A program made the position numbers and the translations under genes. From positions 122,172,239 to 122,236,238 of the forward strand of contig NC_071393.1 of NCBI RefSeq assembly GCF_022682495.2: DNA of 64,000 bases. The letters run 5' to 3'. The DNA is from Desmodus rotundus (lineage: Eukaryota; Chordata; Mammalia; Chiroptera; Phyllostomidae). The notes under the pieces were generated by a model. It was not told where the DNA came from, made no database searches, and saw nothing but the letters and a program-made list of their open reading frames with translations. Of the stretch, positions 25,511-37,638 are shown one piece after another (position 1 is the first letter of the stretch; each line of letters begins with the position of its first letter).

Positions 25511-26295
25511 TCAACACTGATTTTATTTATTTTTTTTATTATATTGATTATGCTATTTCAGATGTCCTAATTTTCCCTCCTTTCTCCCCTCCACCCAGCA
25601 CCTCCCACTCCCTCAGGCAATCCCCACACCATTGTTCATGTCCGTGGGTCATGCGTGTAAATTCTTTGGCTACTCTATTTCCTCTACTGTACTTTACATC
25701 CCATGGCTAGTCAGTAACTACTAATTTGTACTTCTTAATCCCCTCACCTCTCCACCCATTTCCTCACAACCCTCTGACAACCATCACAATTCTCTCCCTA
25801 TCCACGATTCTGTCTCTGTTCTTCCTGTTTGCTTAGTTTATCTTTCAGATTCAACTGTTGGTAGATAAGTATTTATTCCCATTTTATTGTTCATAGTTTT
25901 GATCTTTTTCTTAAATAAGTTCCTTCAACATTTCATATAATAATGGTTGGTAATGATGAACTCCTTTAGCTTTTTCTTATCTGGGGTAAGCTCTTTATCT
26001 GCCTTTTGATTCTAAATGATGTCTTTGCTGGGTAGAGCAATCTTGGCTGTAGATTTCTGCTTTTCATGACTTTGAATATTTCTTGCCATTACCTTCTAGC
26101 CTGCAAAGTTTCTTTTGAGAAATCAGCTGACAGTCTTATGGGTATTACCCTGTAGGTAAATAACTGCTTTTCTCTAGCTGCTTTTAAGATTCTCTCTTTA
26201 TTTTTAACCTTTGGCATTTTAATTAAGATGTGTCTTGGAGTGGGTCTCTTGGCATCGTCTTGTTTGGGGCTCTCTGTGCTTCAACATTGATTTTA
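25511..26295 (-). mobile_element. HAL1 (half-L1) retrotransposon copy with target duplication
   Basis: HAL1 elements are L1 derivatives with ORF1 but no ORF2. Read on the minus strand, a decayed ORF1 C-terminal region (antisense gggtagagcaatcttgg, ttgaatatttcttgccatt) leads directly into a purine-rich 3' UTR and an A-rich tail at about 25526-25545, with no ORF2 between. The element is bounded by a 15-bp duplication, tcaacactgatttta at 25511-25525 and tcaacattgatttta at 26281-26295, with one mismatch. It is therefore a single 5'-truncated insertion of roughly 755 bp. Multiple stops in the ORF1 remnant make it non-coding. A second copy of the same family lies at 57.1-57.7 kb. Confidence 0.75.
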
Positions 26296-26329
26296 AAATT
26301 ATTTGTAGTGATGTTTGTGGGGGATTTTC

Positions 26330-27765
26330 CATGTTTCTCATTATGTTGAAGTAATTTTCTTCTATTTCTAGTTTTTATGTTGAAGTAATGTTCTTCTATT
26401 TCTAGTTTGTTGGGTATTTTTTATTATGAAAGTGCGTTGAATTTTGTCATATGTCTTTTATGCACAAATTTAAAAAATAATGCTAAACTTATCAGTATCA
26501 CTAAAATATTTCTTATTTACTTGTGATGTTTCTGACTGGTTTTGGTATTAAGGCAATGTTGGCTTCTAAGAATGAGTTAAGAAGTTTTCTCTCTTTTTAT
26601 TACTTTGGAAAAATTTAAAAATGTTTGGTATGGGTTCTTTTTTATATATATTTGATAAGATCAAAAGTAAAACCACCAGGTCCAAACCTTTTTTTTTTTT
26701 TTGTTGGGAGGTATTTTTACTACTGATTTAATTTTCCTACTAGTTACAGGTCTGTTCAGATTTTCTGTTGTTTGTGGTTTAATCTGGTAGGTTTTGTGTT
26801 TCTAAGAATTTGTCCTTTTCATCTAAGTCATTCAATTTGTTGTCAAACTATTATTCATAGAACTTTCTTATAATTCTTTTATACTGTAGATTTAGTAGTA
26901 GCATCTTCACTGTCATTTCAGATTTTCATAATTGGAGTCTTATCTCCCTTCTTCATCCAGCTATCTAACTGTTGTCAATTTTGTTTATCTTTTTTGAAAG
27001 AACAAACTGAATTTTATTAATCTTGTCCATTGTTTTTCTATTTTCTGTTTTGTTTATCTCTGCTTTAATATTTAGTATTTCCTCCCTACTGCCAGCTTTG
27101 GGTTTAGTTTGATTTTTCTCTAGTGATTTAAGTTTTAATGTTTGGTAGTTAATTGGAGATCTTTCTTGTTTTTTAATGTAAGCATTTATATCTGTAAATT
27201 TTTCCTTTAGCACTACGTTTGATGTTTTGATATATTGTGTTTTTGTTCTCATTTACCTATAAGTATTTTCTAATTGCTTTTGTGACTTCTACTTTTATCC
27301 ACTAGTTGTTTAACAATATGTTGCTTAATTTCTATAGTTTTGTGACTTTTCCAGCTTCCTTTTGGTTACCGATTTTCAACTTCACCTTGTTGTGGTCAGA
27401 TAAGATATCTTTTAAGATAACTATTTTTAAAAATATATTGAGATACTTTGTGGACTAGCATTTGGTCTAGCTTTAAAAATATCCCATGTACATTTGAGTA
27501 AAATGTGTGTTTTGTTGTTTTTTGTGGAGTTCTGTATATATCTGTTAGATCTACTTGGTTCACTGTGTTGTTCAAGTTCTCTGTTTCTTATTTATCTTCT
27601 GTCTAGTTTTTCCCATTATTGAGAGTGAAATGTTAATTCAATAATTTTTGTAGAATTGTCCATTTTTACCTTTAATTCTGTCAATTTTTGCTTTATATAT
27701 TTTGATGGTCTGTTATTTGAAGCATCCACAGTTAATTTTTAAAGTAAAATTAATGTTTTTATAAT
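26330..27765 (-). mobile_element. Old L1M ORF2 fragment (reverse transcriptase region)
   Basis: Antisense L1 ORF2 is recognisable over 1.4 kb by its ordered phrases: ctgactggttttggtattaaggcaatg, then tgttgggaggtatttttactactgattt, ctagttacaggtctgttcagattttc, ttgtcaattttgtttatctttt and ccttgttgtggtcagataagatatc. On the minus strand this covers part of the segment leading into and including the reverse transcriptase domain. A 95-codon minus frame (26965-27252), rich in K, N and E, is a surviving piece of that frame. Numerous stops and frameshifts show it is inactive. A 34-bp duplication lies at 26342-26409. Confidence 0.75.
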
Positions 27766-28051
27766 TAAAAAGTAGTATTTTAATTCAAAAATTGATTAAA
27801 ATTTCCATGAGTATAATTGTAACTCAGGCTCTTTGCATAAATTATTCAAATATGCAATTTACAATGTTATAATAATGTGTACGAAAATTCATGCAGTGAT
27901 ATCAATCTGTTAATGTTGACTAGATCAGTGATGTGTTCATATGCAAGGCTATATACAATGCAAGTGCCTAACTTATGCAGTAATATCAGTGATGTTCTCT
28001 ACGATACAATGGTTAAAGTGAAATGTAGATCTAGCAAAACAATAAAGTATT

Positions 28052-28252
28052 TTTTAAAGATTTTATTTATTTCTTTTTCGAGAGGGGAAAGGAGGAAAAG
28101 AGAGAGAAACATCAATGTGTGGTTGCCTCTCACATGCCCCCCAATGGGGACCTGGTCTGCAACCCAGGCTTGTGCCCTAACTGGGAATCGAACTGGCAAC
28201 CCTTTGATTCCCAGGCCAGTGCGCAATCCACTGAGCCACACCAGCCAGGGCT
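28052..28252 (-). mobile_element. VES SINE (antisense)
   Basis: This is one of the clearest VES copies. On the plus strand it begins with the T-rich antisense tail (tttaaagattttatttattt), continues through the antisense pyrimidine tract (gagagagaaacatcaatg), box B complement (gggaatcgaactggc) and box A complement, and ends with cactgagccacaccagccaggg. It is about 200 bp. Overlapping frames of 80 and 125 codons on the two strands are produced by the SINE and are not genes. Confidence 0.92.
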
Positions 28253-28254
28253 AA

Positions 28255-29149
28255 AGTGTTGAATGTAAAACATGTTTACAGTGTTTCAATTTTTAGAGTA
28301 AAATTTAAGTTGAATGAAATAAAATGAACAAAAAATTTGTTTTCTTGATTATACAAACCTCAGTTTATGTGCTAAACAAACATGTCCATGGGCTACCATA
28401 ATGTACTGTGTAGTTTTAGATAATTTAAAGTTAAGGGACACTTGAATTTTACATGATACAGTTGAAGTTGAGAAAACTTCTCAACTGAAATTTTAGTCAT
28501 TCAGTTATGATTGGGTCATAGAGAAATAATATAATCACATCCTTGATGATCCTTGATGGCCAATCTAGAAATCTTCAAGATTGCATTTGTTTTAGAGGTA
28601 AGATTGAAGGTTCTGATGGCTCTTAGTATAGCTCTGAATCATAAGCGTTGCCCTCCTGGGGGGGACATAGATTAAACACATCTACTTTTTGGTAATTACT
28701 GTATAAAGGATAGATATGTTGCAAGCATCAGTAGCACCAGAACTACTGAAGAGACACCTTGGTGAGACACTGATATCATGATCCTTTTAATGTCTTAGAT
28801 CAATGACCAAACATCATACAGATGCATTAGCTCTATTGACCTTTATTTCACTGCAAATCTGTATTTCTAATTTAGGTAACTTTTCTGTTTCTGGTTAACT
28901 TTATATTTTTATAATTTTTTTATTAAACATTTTCTTAAGGTATTTAAACTAAATATGTATATTCATTCTGATTCTTTTATGAATAATTGTTTTGAAATAA
29001 GTTGGGGAGGCTAGACAAATAAAGATTTGGATGGATAAACAGACCGGAGGTGGCAAATGGAGTTTTGAAAAGTGTTAAGTTGCTTTTGGGGAACACTTGT
29101 ACTGGAAGAAACAGATTCTGGAACTTGCCTGATTAATAGATATAATTAG
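28255..29149. other. Unannotated AT-rich interval
   Basis: No gene or repeat could be recognised. The short phrase atccttgatg occurs twice in immediate succession near 28540-28557. Confidence 0.4.
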
Positions 29150-29705
29150 TTTACGAATGCTTAAAATCAAGGTTATCTAAGGAGCAGTTCACTCTTTAGT
29201 ACAGCCCTGGTCCGGATCGACGATAAGGATCAACCTTGTCTCCACTGAGAGAGACATGGAGTACAGGGTACCGTGCTTACATGGGGGTGGGGAGGGTGAT
29301 GGCATGGTGGGCAATTAGATATTATGGTTAACTCAAATATAAAGAGATAAGTAGCGAGGAGAACTGGCCCTCCAGCCTCCACCAGGCCACCATGGAAAGG
29401 GTGGCTTTTTCTCGAAGGTGACTGGAGCCAGCTTCCTGCCTTCCTCAAGAAAGGCAATGGCACTTAGGTCTGCTTGGCGCAAGGCTCCCCTTTGGAAAGA
29501 GAACATAACTGAGGTCTGGGGCATTATTTGAGGTGGATCGAGTCAAAGTGTGACCTGACTTCACAGGAGTGGAGTCATCCAGCCCTTATGGCAGACTGCT
29601 GGCAGGACTAGAGGAAGCGGTGCCATACATAATGTTTCTGCAAGAAGGGACTGACATTTACCTGACTTACAATAAAGTTGTATTCTCTTTAAGCTAAAGA
29701 AAAAG
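29150..29705 (+). other. Unassigned GC-richer block ending with a polyadenylation signal
   Basis: This block of about 550 bp is clearly GC-richer than the surrounding DNA. It includes a G-rich patch (gggggtggggaggg near 29283) and an aataaa at 29671, followed within about 25 bases by an A/G-rich stretch (taaagaaaaagaaat). The layout could fit an LTR or a retrotransposed 3' UTR, but I could not match it to a family. Two minus-strand frames (29230-29463, 29333-29524) have no recognisable product. Confidence 0.35.
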
Positions 29706-30254
29706 AAATAGGATATTGTATATACATATGTAAACATAGATGATAGGTGGATGGATAATTTGTTGTTACATAGTATACTATATTACAGAGATCTCTACCA
29801 TTAAATATAGTTTTAAAAAATGGTGTTTTCTCTAGACAGTAGAATATGGTGGAATGATTATTACCCAATAATCTTAAGTCTTGATTTCCACTTTAGCTCT
29901 GTTTGTTGACTTTATAAATATAGGTTAATTATGTGCCTTCAATAAGCCTAAGTTTCTTTCTAGGAAAAAAAAAAAAAGAACTAACAATACCTTTTTTGAT
30001 CTTCCAAAAAGGAGTATTTGAAGAATGAAATAAAAGATAGATGTTAAGTGTTTTATATTTATGTAAATCTTTCTGATTTTCAAATGTTGTTATCAATAGA
30101 AATTACATGTTAGGAATGGGAGAAAAGGCAAAGTAAGTCACTAACACAAAACAATAAATGTAGAAATTCAATGGTATGTTTCAAGGAAAGTTAGTATCTA
30201 GCTTGCAAGAATGGAGGGGTTATGCTTTTAATCTCCTTAGACTCTTTCTGGTAT
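29706..30254. other. Unannotated AT-rich interval
   Basis: No gene is seen. A run of about 13 A lies near 29965-29977. Confidence 0.4.
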
Positions 30255-30435
30255 AGCTCATAACCGGTGGCAGAGAGGAAATCAAAATGGTCCCAGTTTT
30301 AAATTCCAGTGCAGCCACTAATGGTCTACTGGGTATAATGCTTAGCTTACAGGGTTGTTTTAAGAATATTAAAAAAAATTGTTTTTAAAGTACTTAATAC
30401 AGTGGCTGGGACATAGTCTCAATAATTATAACTAA
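30255..30435 (+). repeat. MIR SINE fragment
   Basis: aattccagtgcagccactaat, then cttacagggttgttttaagaatatt and gtacttaatacagtggctgggacatagt reproduce the MIR 3' half ('cacagggttgttgtgagg ... gcttagaacagtgcctggcacatagt'). Confidence 0.6.
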
Positions 30436-32440
30436 TAAAAATTAATTGTGGAGTAATCCCTCATGCACATTTAAAAAATATTTATGTCCAGGGATTTACC
30501 TTGCTTTGGTCAATAAAAAGGCAGAGTTTCAGAGACAGCAGATCATATGCTAATATCTATCCCCACGATTCAGTATGGCAATACAGTCAATGCAACTACA
30601 ATAAATGAAAGCCATAATCGTAATACCTGCAAAAGTAAATACAACAACCAGCAATAATGACAAATATGAGTCACACTTGGAGAGTTGCCTCATTTGAAAT
30701 TGCTTGGCCAGGTATCACCTCATTAATTTTCCTACCCTCAAGATAAATGAACCAATTTTATAATCTTAAGAACACTGAATTATATTTCAAGAATAATCAG
30801 AATTACTGATGGAAAAGGACATACTTGAAATCTCTCTGACTCCATAAAACTTCACATTTTAATGCAAAGCCAAGGCTATTTTAGAGGTTGAGTTCTATTT
30901 ATGGCTGGACTTTTAAAATTGTCTTGATTAAAGGGGAAAGGATTAAAATGCCTGACAAAAGGGCACTTGGAAATCAAATGGGTCTCAATTGACTGTGTTT
31001 TTATGACTTTAGTATGAATTAATCATTGACATAGTGGTAAAATTTCCCTTGAAATGTGTATTTGGTTTTTAAATTAATAGAATAATATGCTTGGAAAGAT
31101 TGCCTTTGGAGAAGGTAATTGTAAAATTCAAAATATTTTCAAGTAGTATCCTGCACCGAATCTAACAAAAAACAGGACACTTTCTCCAGGAGCAAACCTC
31201 AATACTACTGAGATCTGTCTCTTACTAATGTCCTTTTGGATTGATTCCTGGAATTTAATGATTAAAACTGGCCTGTGGAAGGAGAGATGTCAATATTATA
31301 TGAAACCTGGGTTAAGTTTGAAGATGCACAAGTTTTATATAGAGTTCCAAGCAGATTGTGGTTCTGCGAGGTGTTAGGGACCATGAGGGCTGAGGGAGCT
31401 GAGAAAAACTGAGGGGCAGAGAGCCTTACACCCATCAACATGACAGCATCGCACATTAGCTCGTATAGGCATGGACTGTTCATGGAAGATTTCATTTTAA
31501 GAGGTAAAAAAAATTACTCGCCTAATAAACTTGAAACCCATGAAATCTGAAGAAGAAATTTACAGGCAAATGTCTGTAAAAGTAGTCCAAGATTATGGAG
31601 CACAATTCAGATTGAAAATTGGGAACCAGAGAAGTCTTTTAAAGTTCCTTATTAAATAATTTTCCATGTTGTTTTTTGTTGAAGTTTTCCCCCATGTGTT
31701 TCCTGGCAATAATAATAATGGGGAGGAGGAGGAAGCTGGTGGTGGTGTAGGGGTGGTAGTGATAATAATGATAATGAAAATTTAGCCCTATTCTTACATG
31801 TATTAGCCCATAATTAAGTATTTTCACCCCAACCCATTGTTAAACATTCACAACTTTTCTTCCACACAGAAATCATGTCTTTGTTGCCTAATTTCACATT
31901 AAGTTATTTTGAGAATAGTCAGGCTACAAACTCATAATTGAAAGCTCCCTGTGTCTTATTTTAAAAATATTTTTATATAAGCTCAAACATTTGTAAAATC
32001 TCATTTATTAGGAAGATGTCAACTCCCCCCTACCCCCACCACCCCCTACACATACACACCGACAAAAAAATTATTCTGTGATTTCCAGATCCCTCACTGA
32101 TTGTATGCCTTGGTCAGCACTGGGTTCAGTCTAACAGTTCTCTCTGCGGTCTGAAAACCAGTATTACCCCATGGTCATGTCAGGAGTTTGGATCATGGTG
32201 TAGAACATGGAACCCATGATAAATAAGACATTACGATGATACTGGCCCCATTGAGTTTCTCCATCTGTGAAAGTCTTACTCAACCAAAAGCATACTTAGG
32301 GATTTTGCTACACTTATTCCTCATAAATGTCCTTTTTCCAGACCTTTCTATCAAAATCTATTGTTTACTTACTCTTGTCCTTTTTTTTTTCATATTAGGA
32401 AAACATGTCTGATAGCTTAAAAGATTATCATTTCCAGAAA
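30436..32440. other. 2 kb mostly unannotated
   Basis: A possible antisense MIR piece lies near 30690-30760 (accaggtatcacctcattaatttt-like). A degenerate trinucleotide run (AAT, GGA, GGT and GAT units) covers 31708-31780 and gives rise to a tyrosine/isoleucine-rich minus-strand frame that I reject. A C-rich patch lies at 32023-32050. Confidence 0.4.
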
Positions 32441-32649
32441 TACCGTATTTTTCGGACTATAAGACACACTTCCCCCTACCCCAAATTTGGGAGGAAAATG
32501 GGGAAAGTGCATCTTATAGTCTGAATGTAGTTTACCTGGCTGGCTGGTGGGGGGGCAGCGGTGGAACAGGGTTTTTTTCCTATTTTCCTCCTCTAAAACC
32601 TAGGTACGTCTTATGGTCCGGTGCGTCTTATAGTCTGAAAAATGCGGTA
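32441..32649. mobile_element. Tc1/mariner-type MITE with 23-bp inverted repeats
   Basis: This is a short non-autonomous DNA transposon of 205 bp, 32443-32647, flanked by TA on both sides (32441-32442 and 32648-32649), the hallmark target duplication of the Tc1/mariner superfamily. The left terminus starts CCGTATTTTTCGG and the right terminus, reverse complemented, CCGCATTTTTCAG. The two agree over about 23 bp with two mismatches. Internal copies of cttatagtctgaa and cttatggtccgg repeat the subterminal motif, which suggests multiple transposase-binding-like sites. There is no open frame; movement would have needed a transposase supplied in trans. Confidence 0.85.
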
Positions 32650-33229
32650 GTTTCACCAGAGGATAAAGCCTCTATTAAAATGATGAGGGAAATAAAACAT
32701 AAGCAGTGGGTGATGGCATTTTGTGGGAAGTGCAGGAGCTGAGATGCTTTCTGGGTCAAAGTATGGGGGAAGCTCATTTACACGTATCTGGATTGGATCA
32801 CTGACTTACAACTTGACGTTCATATACCTGTAGGAAGTCATTTGGCTGATGCGTTAGTGTGTCTGCTGTAGGAGTCTGTCTGTATGAACATACCTAACGA
32901 GTCGTGCAAGGCGGTAGGAGCTCAGTGAACAAGTGCCTACTTCTTTCTAATACATCGTCCCTGTGAGGCTGTTAACAAACACCTGAGGACTGTTCAGTTA
33001 GTAGTCAGAAACGCCTCAAAAACTTCTTTTGGTCTTGACAGACAAATGATATATTGGTTGGGAAAAGCCTGAGTTAGATATATATATATATTTTTTGCTG
33101 TAAATAATCTGTAGATATAAATCCTATCCTCTTATTTTCAATATTGTAATATAATTCTTTCTAAATTATAGGCAAATTGTTCTCTGTTTGTGTTTCTCTG
33201 TATTCTTAGAATTAAAAATTTGGCAAGGT
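32650..33229. other. Unannotated interval
   Basis: No gene or clear repeat is seen. A short TA dinucleotide run lies at 33078-33092. Confidence 0.4.
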
Positions 33230-33480
33230 CCTGTAACTCCATAAATCCTTTTAATCTATAGACACAGGACTTTCTTCGGTTTAGGGAATATATTTTCAAA
33301 ATATTTTTCATTATCTTCCCCTTAAGCTTCCTTTCTCTTTCTGAAATGTCTATTAGAGATGTTAGGTTTCCTAGATCAAATATATATCACTTTCTTCATA
33401 ATTTTCATCTCTTTATATTTAGTTTGACCATAATTTCCTTCTATACATCTACTAAATTGCTCTAATAGTGAATCATGCTT
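33230..33480 (-). repeat. Possible old HAL1/L1 ORF1 fragment
   Basis: cttcctttctctttctgaaatgtctattagag followed by gtttcctagatcaaat and cataattttcatctcttta resembles the antisense of an old HAL1/L1 ORF1 region. The match is by eye and weak. Confidence 0.3.
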
Positions 33481-35567
33481 TCCCTTCTGAAAAGAGGTAT
33501 TTTGGGGAGGATAAGAGAGGACTATATTTGAGTCTATAATATAAAATCTATAATTGTCTTACTAGTTTTCCTTCTTAACTTACCATTGGTGTATAGCACA
33601 TATAAAATGCATAATCATAAGTGACCAACTCATTTTCCATACATATATACCCAGACTGTAATTCATACAGATTAATATGTAGAAACATTATCCCAGAAGT
33701 CACACTCACACAGGGACAGTGTCAGTCTGCCCAGTGTGGTCAACAGATAACATCAGGCTAAAGTCTTCCCATCATGAGGCTATGATTCTACCATCTAAGC
33801 TCCACGCATACCCACAGGTGGCAGAGCCACACTCTCCTCATTCCACTTAACGCTTGTAAACTGTTATGTCTCTTAGGGTAATACACATCTTGGTTTTTCA
33901 CAAGTGAGTTACCCTGGTAAACCTGCTCGTTCTTGCTAACACATTTTATGTTCTGTCTTCCAAGTGGCCTGATAATTTCAGTGTTTTCATTCCATGATAA
34001 AAGCTTGAATAGTAACATTCCTCATGACTGTTAATTCATTCCAATTCCCAGGAGAACGAACTACTCTTTTCAGAGACAAATAATGATTTGGTGCGCTATT
34101 CAAAGAAGACAGATTCCAAACTGCAACTTGAACCTGTTTGACTTCTCAAGCAATGGCAAGCAGAAACATTTATAAGATCAAGTTGTTGGAATCTGATAAA
34201 TCATTCCAGTTTTATATCATCCAAGAATTTGATCAATATTTTAGCAGACCCTTCTGTAAATATTTGTTTGAAGAAAACTTTAAGAGCATGAGTTTATATA
34301 AAATCTTTTATTTTTAGCCTTATGCATTCATATTTGTATATTTCTTTGCAAATACCAATACTCCAATAAAAGAAGTATTTCATTTTCCCAGTTCAGACTT
34401 CATAGTTTCTAAGGACAATGTTTGGGTTCTTGGGAAGTGTCAATATCAAGTTTAAAAACAGCAAGTTCGCAGTAAATTTGTTAAGATTAAGCAAGGTTTT
34501 GTGACATTCTGGATATTAGGTCTAGAAAGCATTCTTTTTTGAATTGGTCATGTTAGATTTATATTTACAAATCTCTGCAGTGAGTTAGTTAACCATTTTT
34601 GCGATTCATTTCTTCTTTTGAGCTTTGGAGCTTTCTAAAACATCCTAACCTACAGAAATGAAAGAGCTATGACCTATGGGTTGAATGGCTACTATTCCTA
34701 ATTACTTAGAGTTTTCTCATTGTTCCATTCCTTTCTTGGCCTTTGGTTAATACCGTCCTCAAAGACTGATAGATTGGAGTGGTCAGTTTCTTCCTCTTTA
34801 CCAGCCTTCCTGTCTCTCCCAAAGATAAAAAATGGTTCTGTCTCTTCCCTTTGGCTCTTGTTTCTGTCTCTCCAAAATGGCTCAAGTGCAGGGTTGGAAT
34901 GGATTGGAATTAAAAAACAAAGGCTAGAAGTAAAACTTAGGGATAGGGGGCTCTAGGATGTACTCACTTTTCTCCATGGCACTCTCAGAGGGAGTGGATG
35001 GCAGGAAATCGGGGGTGGCTGATGCATTCATTACTCAGAGATTGCTTCTCCTACAAGTAAAAGGGATGGTGGTGCCCGCACTGTTTATTTTAGATAGGAC
35101 TGTTATTATTTTTAATGTCACTGGTTATAGCAATTCTAAAATAACTTACCACACTTTAATCAGATGCTGACATGAAGTAAAATTCTTCCTAGTTTTTTAA
35201 AAAAATTTCCTCTATCTCTTCCAGAAATTTAGAACCATATATAAAATGATTTAAGAAATATGATGGCTGTTCGTCTCTACTGGTTTTGCTCACATTCTCT
35301 ATTCTAAGACAGTACAAATAGAGAAATTATTTCCATATATAATATTTCATCAAAATTGCCAATTATCTCCAGTGATATATGTGGGAGAAAATTGTTTTAT
35401 TTTTATAATAGATTTCTCTTTTTGCTATTAGATGCTATAATACGGGTTTCACTCTTACCAGCAGTCTTAGAATAATTTTTCCAGAAAGCAGAGTCTGACA
35501 AAATGTCTCAGATTTTATATTTTATTGGGGAGTTTAATCTTTGTAAGTAGGAAGGAGGGATAAGGGG
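33481..35567. other. 2.1 kb unannotated
   Basis: No gene is recognised. Frames at 33788-34018 (minus), 34720-34956 and 34958-35170 (plus) show no domains or flanking splice signals that convince me. Confidence 0.4.
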
Positions 35568-35945
35568 TACATTAGTTTGTGAGGGCTACCATGACAAAAT
35601 ACCACACACTGGGTGCCTTACACAGCAGAAATTTATTTTCTTGTAGTTTTGCAGGCTTGAATTCCAAGATTAAGACATCATGGGGTTTGGTTTCTCTGAG
35701 TCTTAGCTCCTTGGCCTGCATGTGGCTGCCTTCTCACTGGGTGCTCACAGGTTCTTTCCTTTGTGTGGGCAACCTCTTGAGTCCCTTTCTGTGTCCAGGC
35801 TTTTTCTTCTTATAAACCTATCAGGCAGATTGGATTAGGGCCACCCTAATGGCCTCATCTTAACTTAATCATATCTCTAAAGGCCTTATCTCAAAATACA
35901 GATACATTCTGGCCTACCGGGAACTAGAGCTTCAACATATGAATG
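35568..35945 (-). mobile_element. MaLR (MLT1-like) LTR, antisense
   Basis: The antisense MLT1 pattern is clear: attagtttgtgagggctaccatgacaaaatac, aatttattttcttgtagttttg, then ggattagggccaccctaatggcctc and ttaacttaatcatatctctaaagg. It is non-coding; the 78-codon frame inside it is spurious. Confidence 0.7.
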
Positions 35946-36499
35946 GTGATGCAGAGGCAAATTGAAGCCTATAGGAAGGGAGATAAAGTAAGTAAGAGGA
36001 ATATCAATAAGAGAAGGCTGGCCAGCATTTGTGATCAAGCACAAATGACTCTTTATTTGCAGAGCATTTTCTGAAAGGCTGTTTTTTAAAATTTGCTTTT
36101 GAAGACAGTTCAAGTCAAGGAAAGGAGAGAAAACAATATGTGCAGCTCCAGTCTCCCGTCGGTCAATGTTTTGCTCTAGGGGTTGATAATTTCCCCACAG
36201 GCACTCTAGGGTTACACTTGCTTGGTGTAAAGAAAATCCGGTGAGTGTTGTGCTTCAGGGTCACTCCAGGACGCCTGGGTATGAGGACATGAAGTTGAAG
36301 TGTTGTCGGGTTGCATTGACATGAGGTTGTTTGGAGGCACTCAGAGCTGGTCAACATGCTGGAGACTGAGGAAGGAGAAGCACCTGAGCTCAGGAGTGCC
36401 AGGCTGCAGTGTGCTCTGCTGATAAGGTGTCACAGTATGTGATGTACCAGGAAGAGAAGACAGCAAGTTGACAAAGAGCAAGAGGCAGGTGATGTCCTT
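35946..36499. other. Unannotated interval
   Basis: No gene or assigned repeat. The minus frames of 64-101 codons between 35886 and 36646 overlap an LTR and a MIR at their ends and are treated as chance. Confidence 0.4.
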
Positions 36500-36665
36500 T
36501 ATGAGTGCCTGAGATAGTCTCTTTGTGACAATTTCTCTAACTCTCAATTTTCCTTTTTGTAAAATATGGTTCTTGTAATGATTAAACCAGGCAATGCATG
36601 TAAAGTGCTTAGCCCAAAGCCTGGTACTTGAGATATGTTGGGTCAATATAAATTATTGCTCAAGT
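36500..36665 (+). repeat. MIR SINE fragment
   Basis: ctctaactctcaattttcctttttgtaaaatatgg, then atgattaaaccaggcaatgcatgtaaagtgcttagcccaaagcctggtac, matches the MIR 3' half closely in motif order. Confidence 0.75.
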
Positions 36666-37603
36666 AATCCCTAATCCATTAAATGAGCAACATTGTTTGT
36701 TGGGTTAGGGATAATACATTCAAGGAACTAACTTTGGGACATAGTTGAAGATAGGTAGCTTTGTGTTATTATCATCATCATTATTTGTTGTAATTGTTAT
36801 TAAACCCTACATAAGTTAAAGCTGTTTTCAATTATGGAATTTTGAATGCTCACTGAATTAAAATGCTTTTATCAAATTTTTAATGAAAAGTCAGAACATG
36901 CAATGGGGAGAGGGAGAGATTAATGTAGAAACTATTCTTATTTGGGGAGAAAATTCAACAATGTGATGGCATCTTGGCATCTTTAAGTCTGATTTTCTGT
37001 TGCTTTTTATATAGAGTAAGCCAAAATAGATAAGTACAATGCACCCATATGTATGGAGTTCCTGGCAAAGTGTACATTCTTATTAATATCTAATAAGTAC
37101 CTGGGTTTCCAAAAGACTTTTAATACCATGGTTAAACTTATATGGTATTCAGAGTTTGGCTTAAAAGGAATACAAGAAACTGGGCAGACACCTTATCAGG
37201 GAGTCCCAGACATGGGCAACTGTCTCATAGGGAGCTCCTACATAAAACAAAATTGCAGCCCACCCTCCTACATAGCATTATGTTACTTACCAAGAAGAGA
37301 TTGTTTTAATACACCAAGTTGACTATTAAGGTTTTTATCTTCTAAAGACTCTCTAAAAGATATTTTGTAATCCAGAAAACAATGACAAATAATCTCTGAG
37401 GTATTTATTTGACATATGGAGATGTAGCTGTTAAAAACGCAATTAAAAAATAAAACACATACATACAAGGAATTAGGCTAAGAGAAAAAGAGAAAACAAA
37501 ATACCTGGTGAAGAGTAGAAGACATGGGAAACCGCTGTGCGACTAGGAAGAGTGGGATCACAGCTGGGAAAGTGCTCTCTAAACAAACACCATTAAGGGA
37601 GAG
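36666..37603. other. Unannotated interval before the young L1
   Basis: No gene or clear repeat is seen. Short trinucleotide stretches (atcatcatc) lie near 36772. Confidence 0.4.
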
Positions 37604-37638
37604 GTTGCCAAGGTGTTTTTTTTTTTGTTTTTTTTTTT

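Noticed and set aside
27877..28254. 125-codon plus-strand reading frame
   Set aside because: Half of it is antisense VES SINE; the remainder has no recognisable homology.
31639..31827. Tyrosine/isoleucine-rich 62-codon minus-strand frame
   Set aside because: It is generated by a degenerate AAT/GGT/GAT trinucleotide run.
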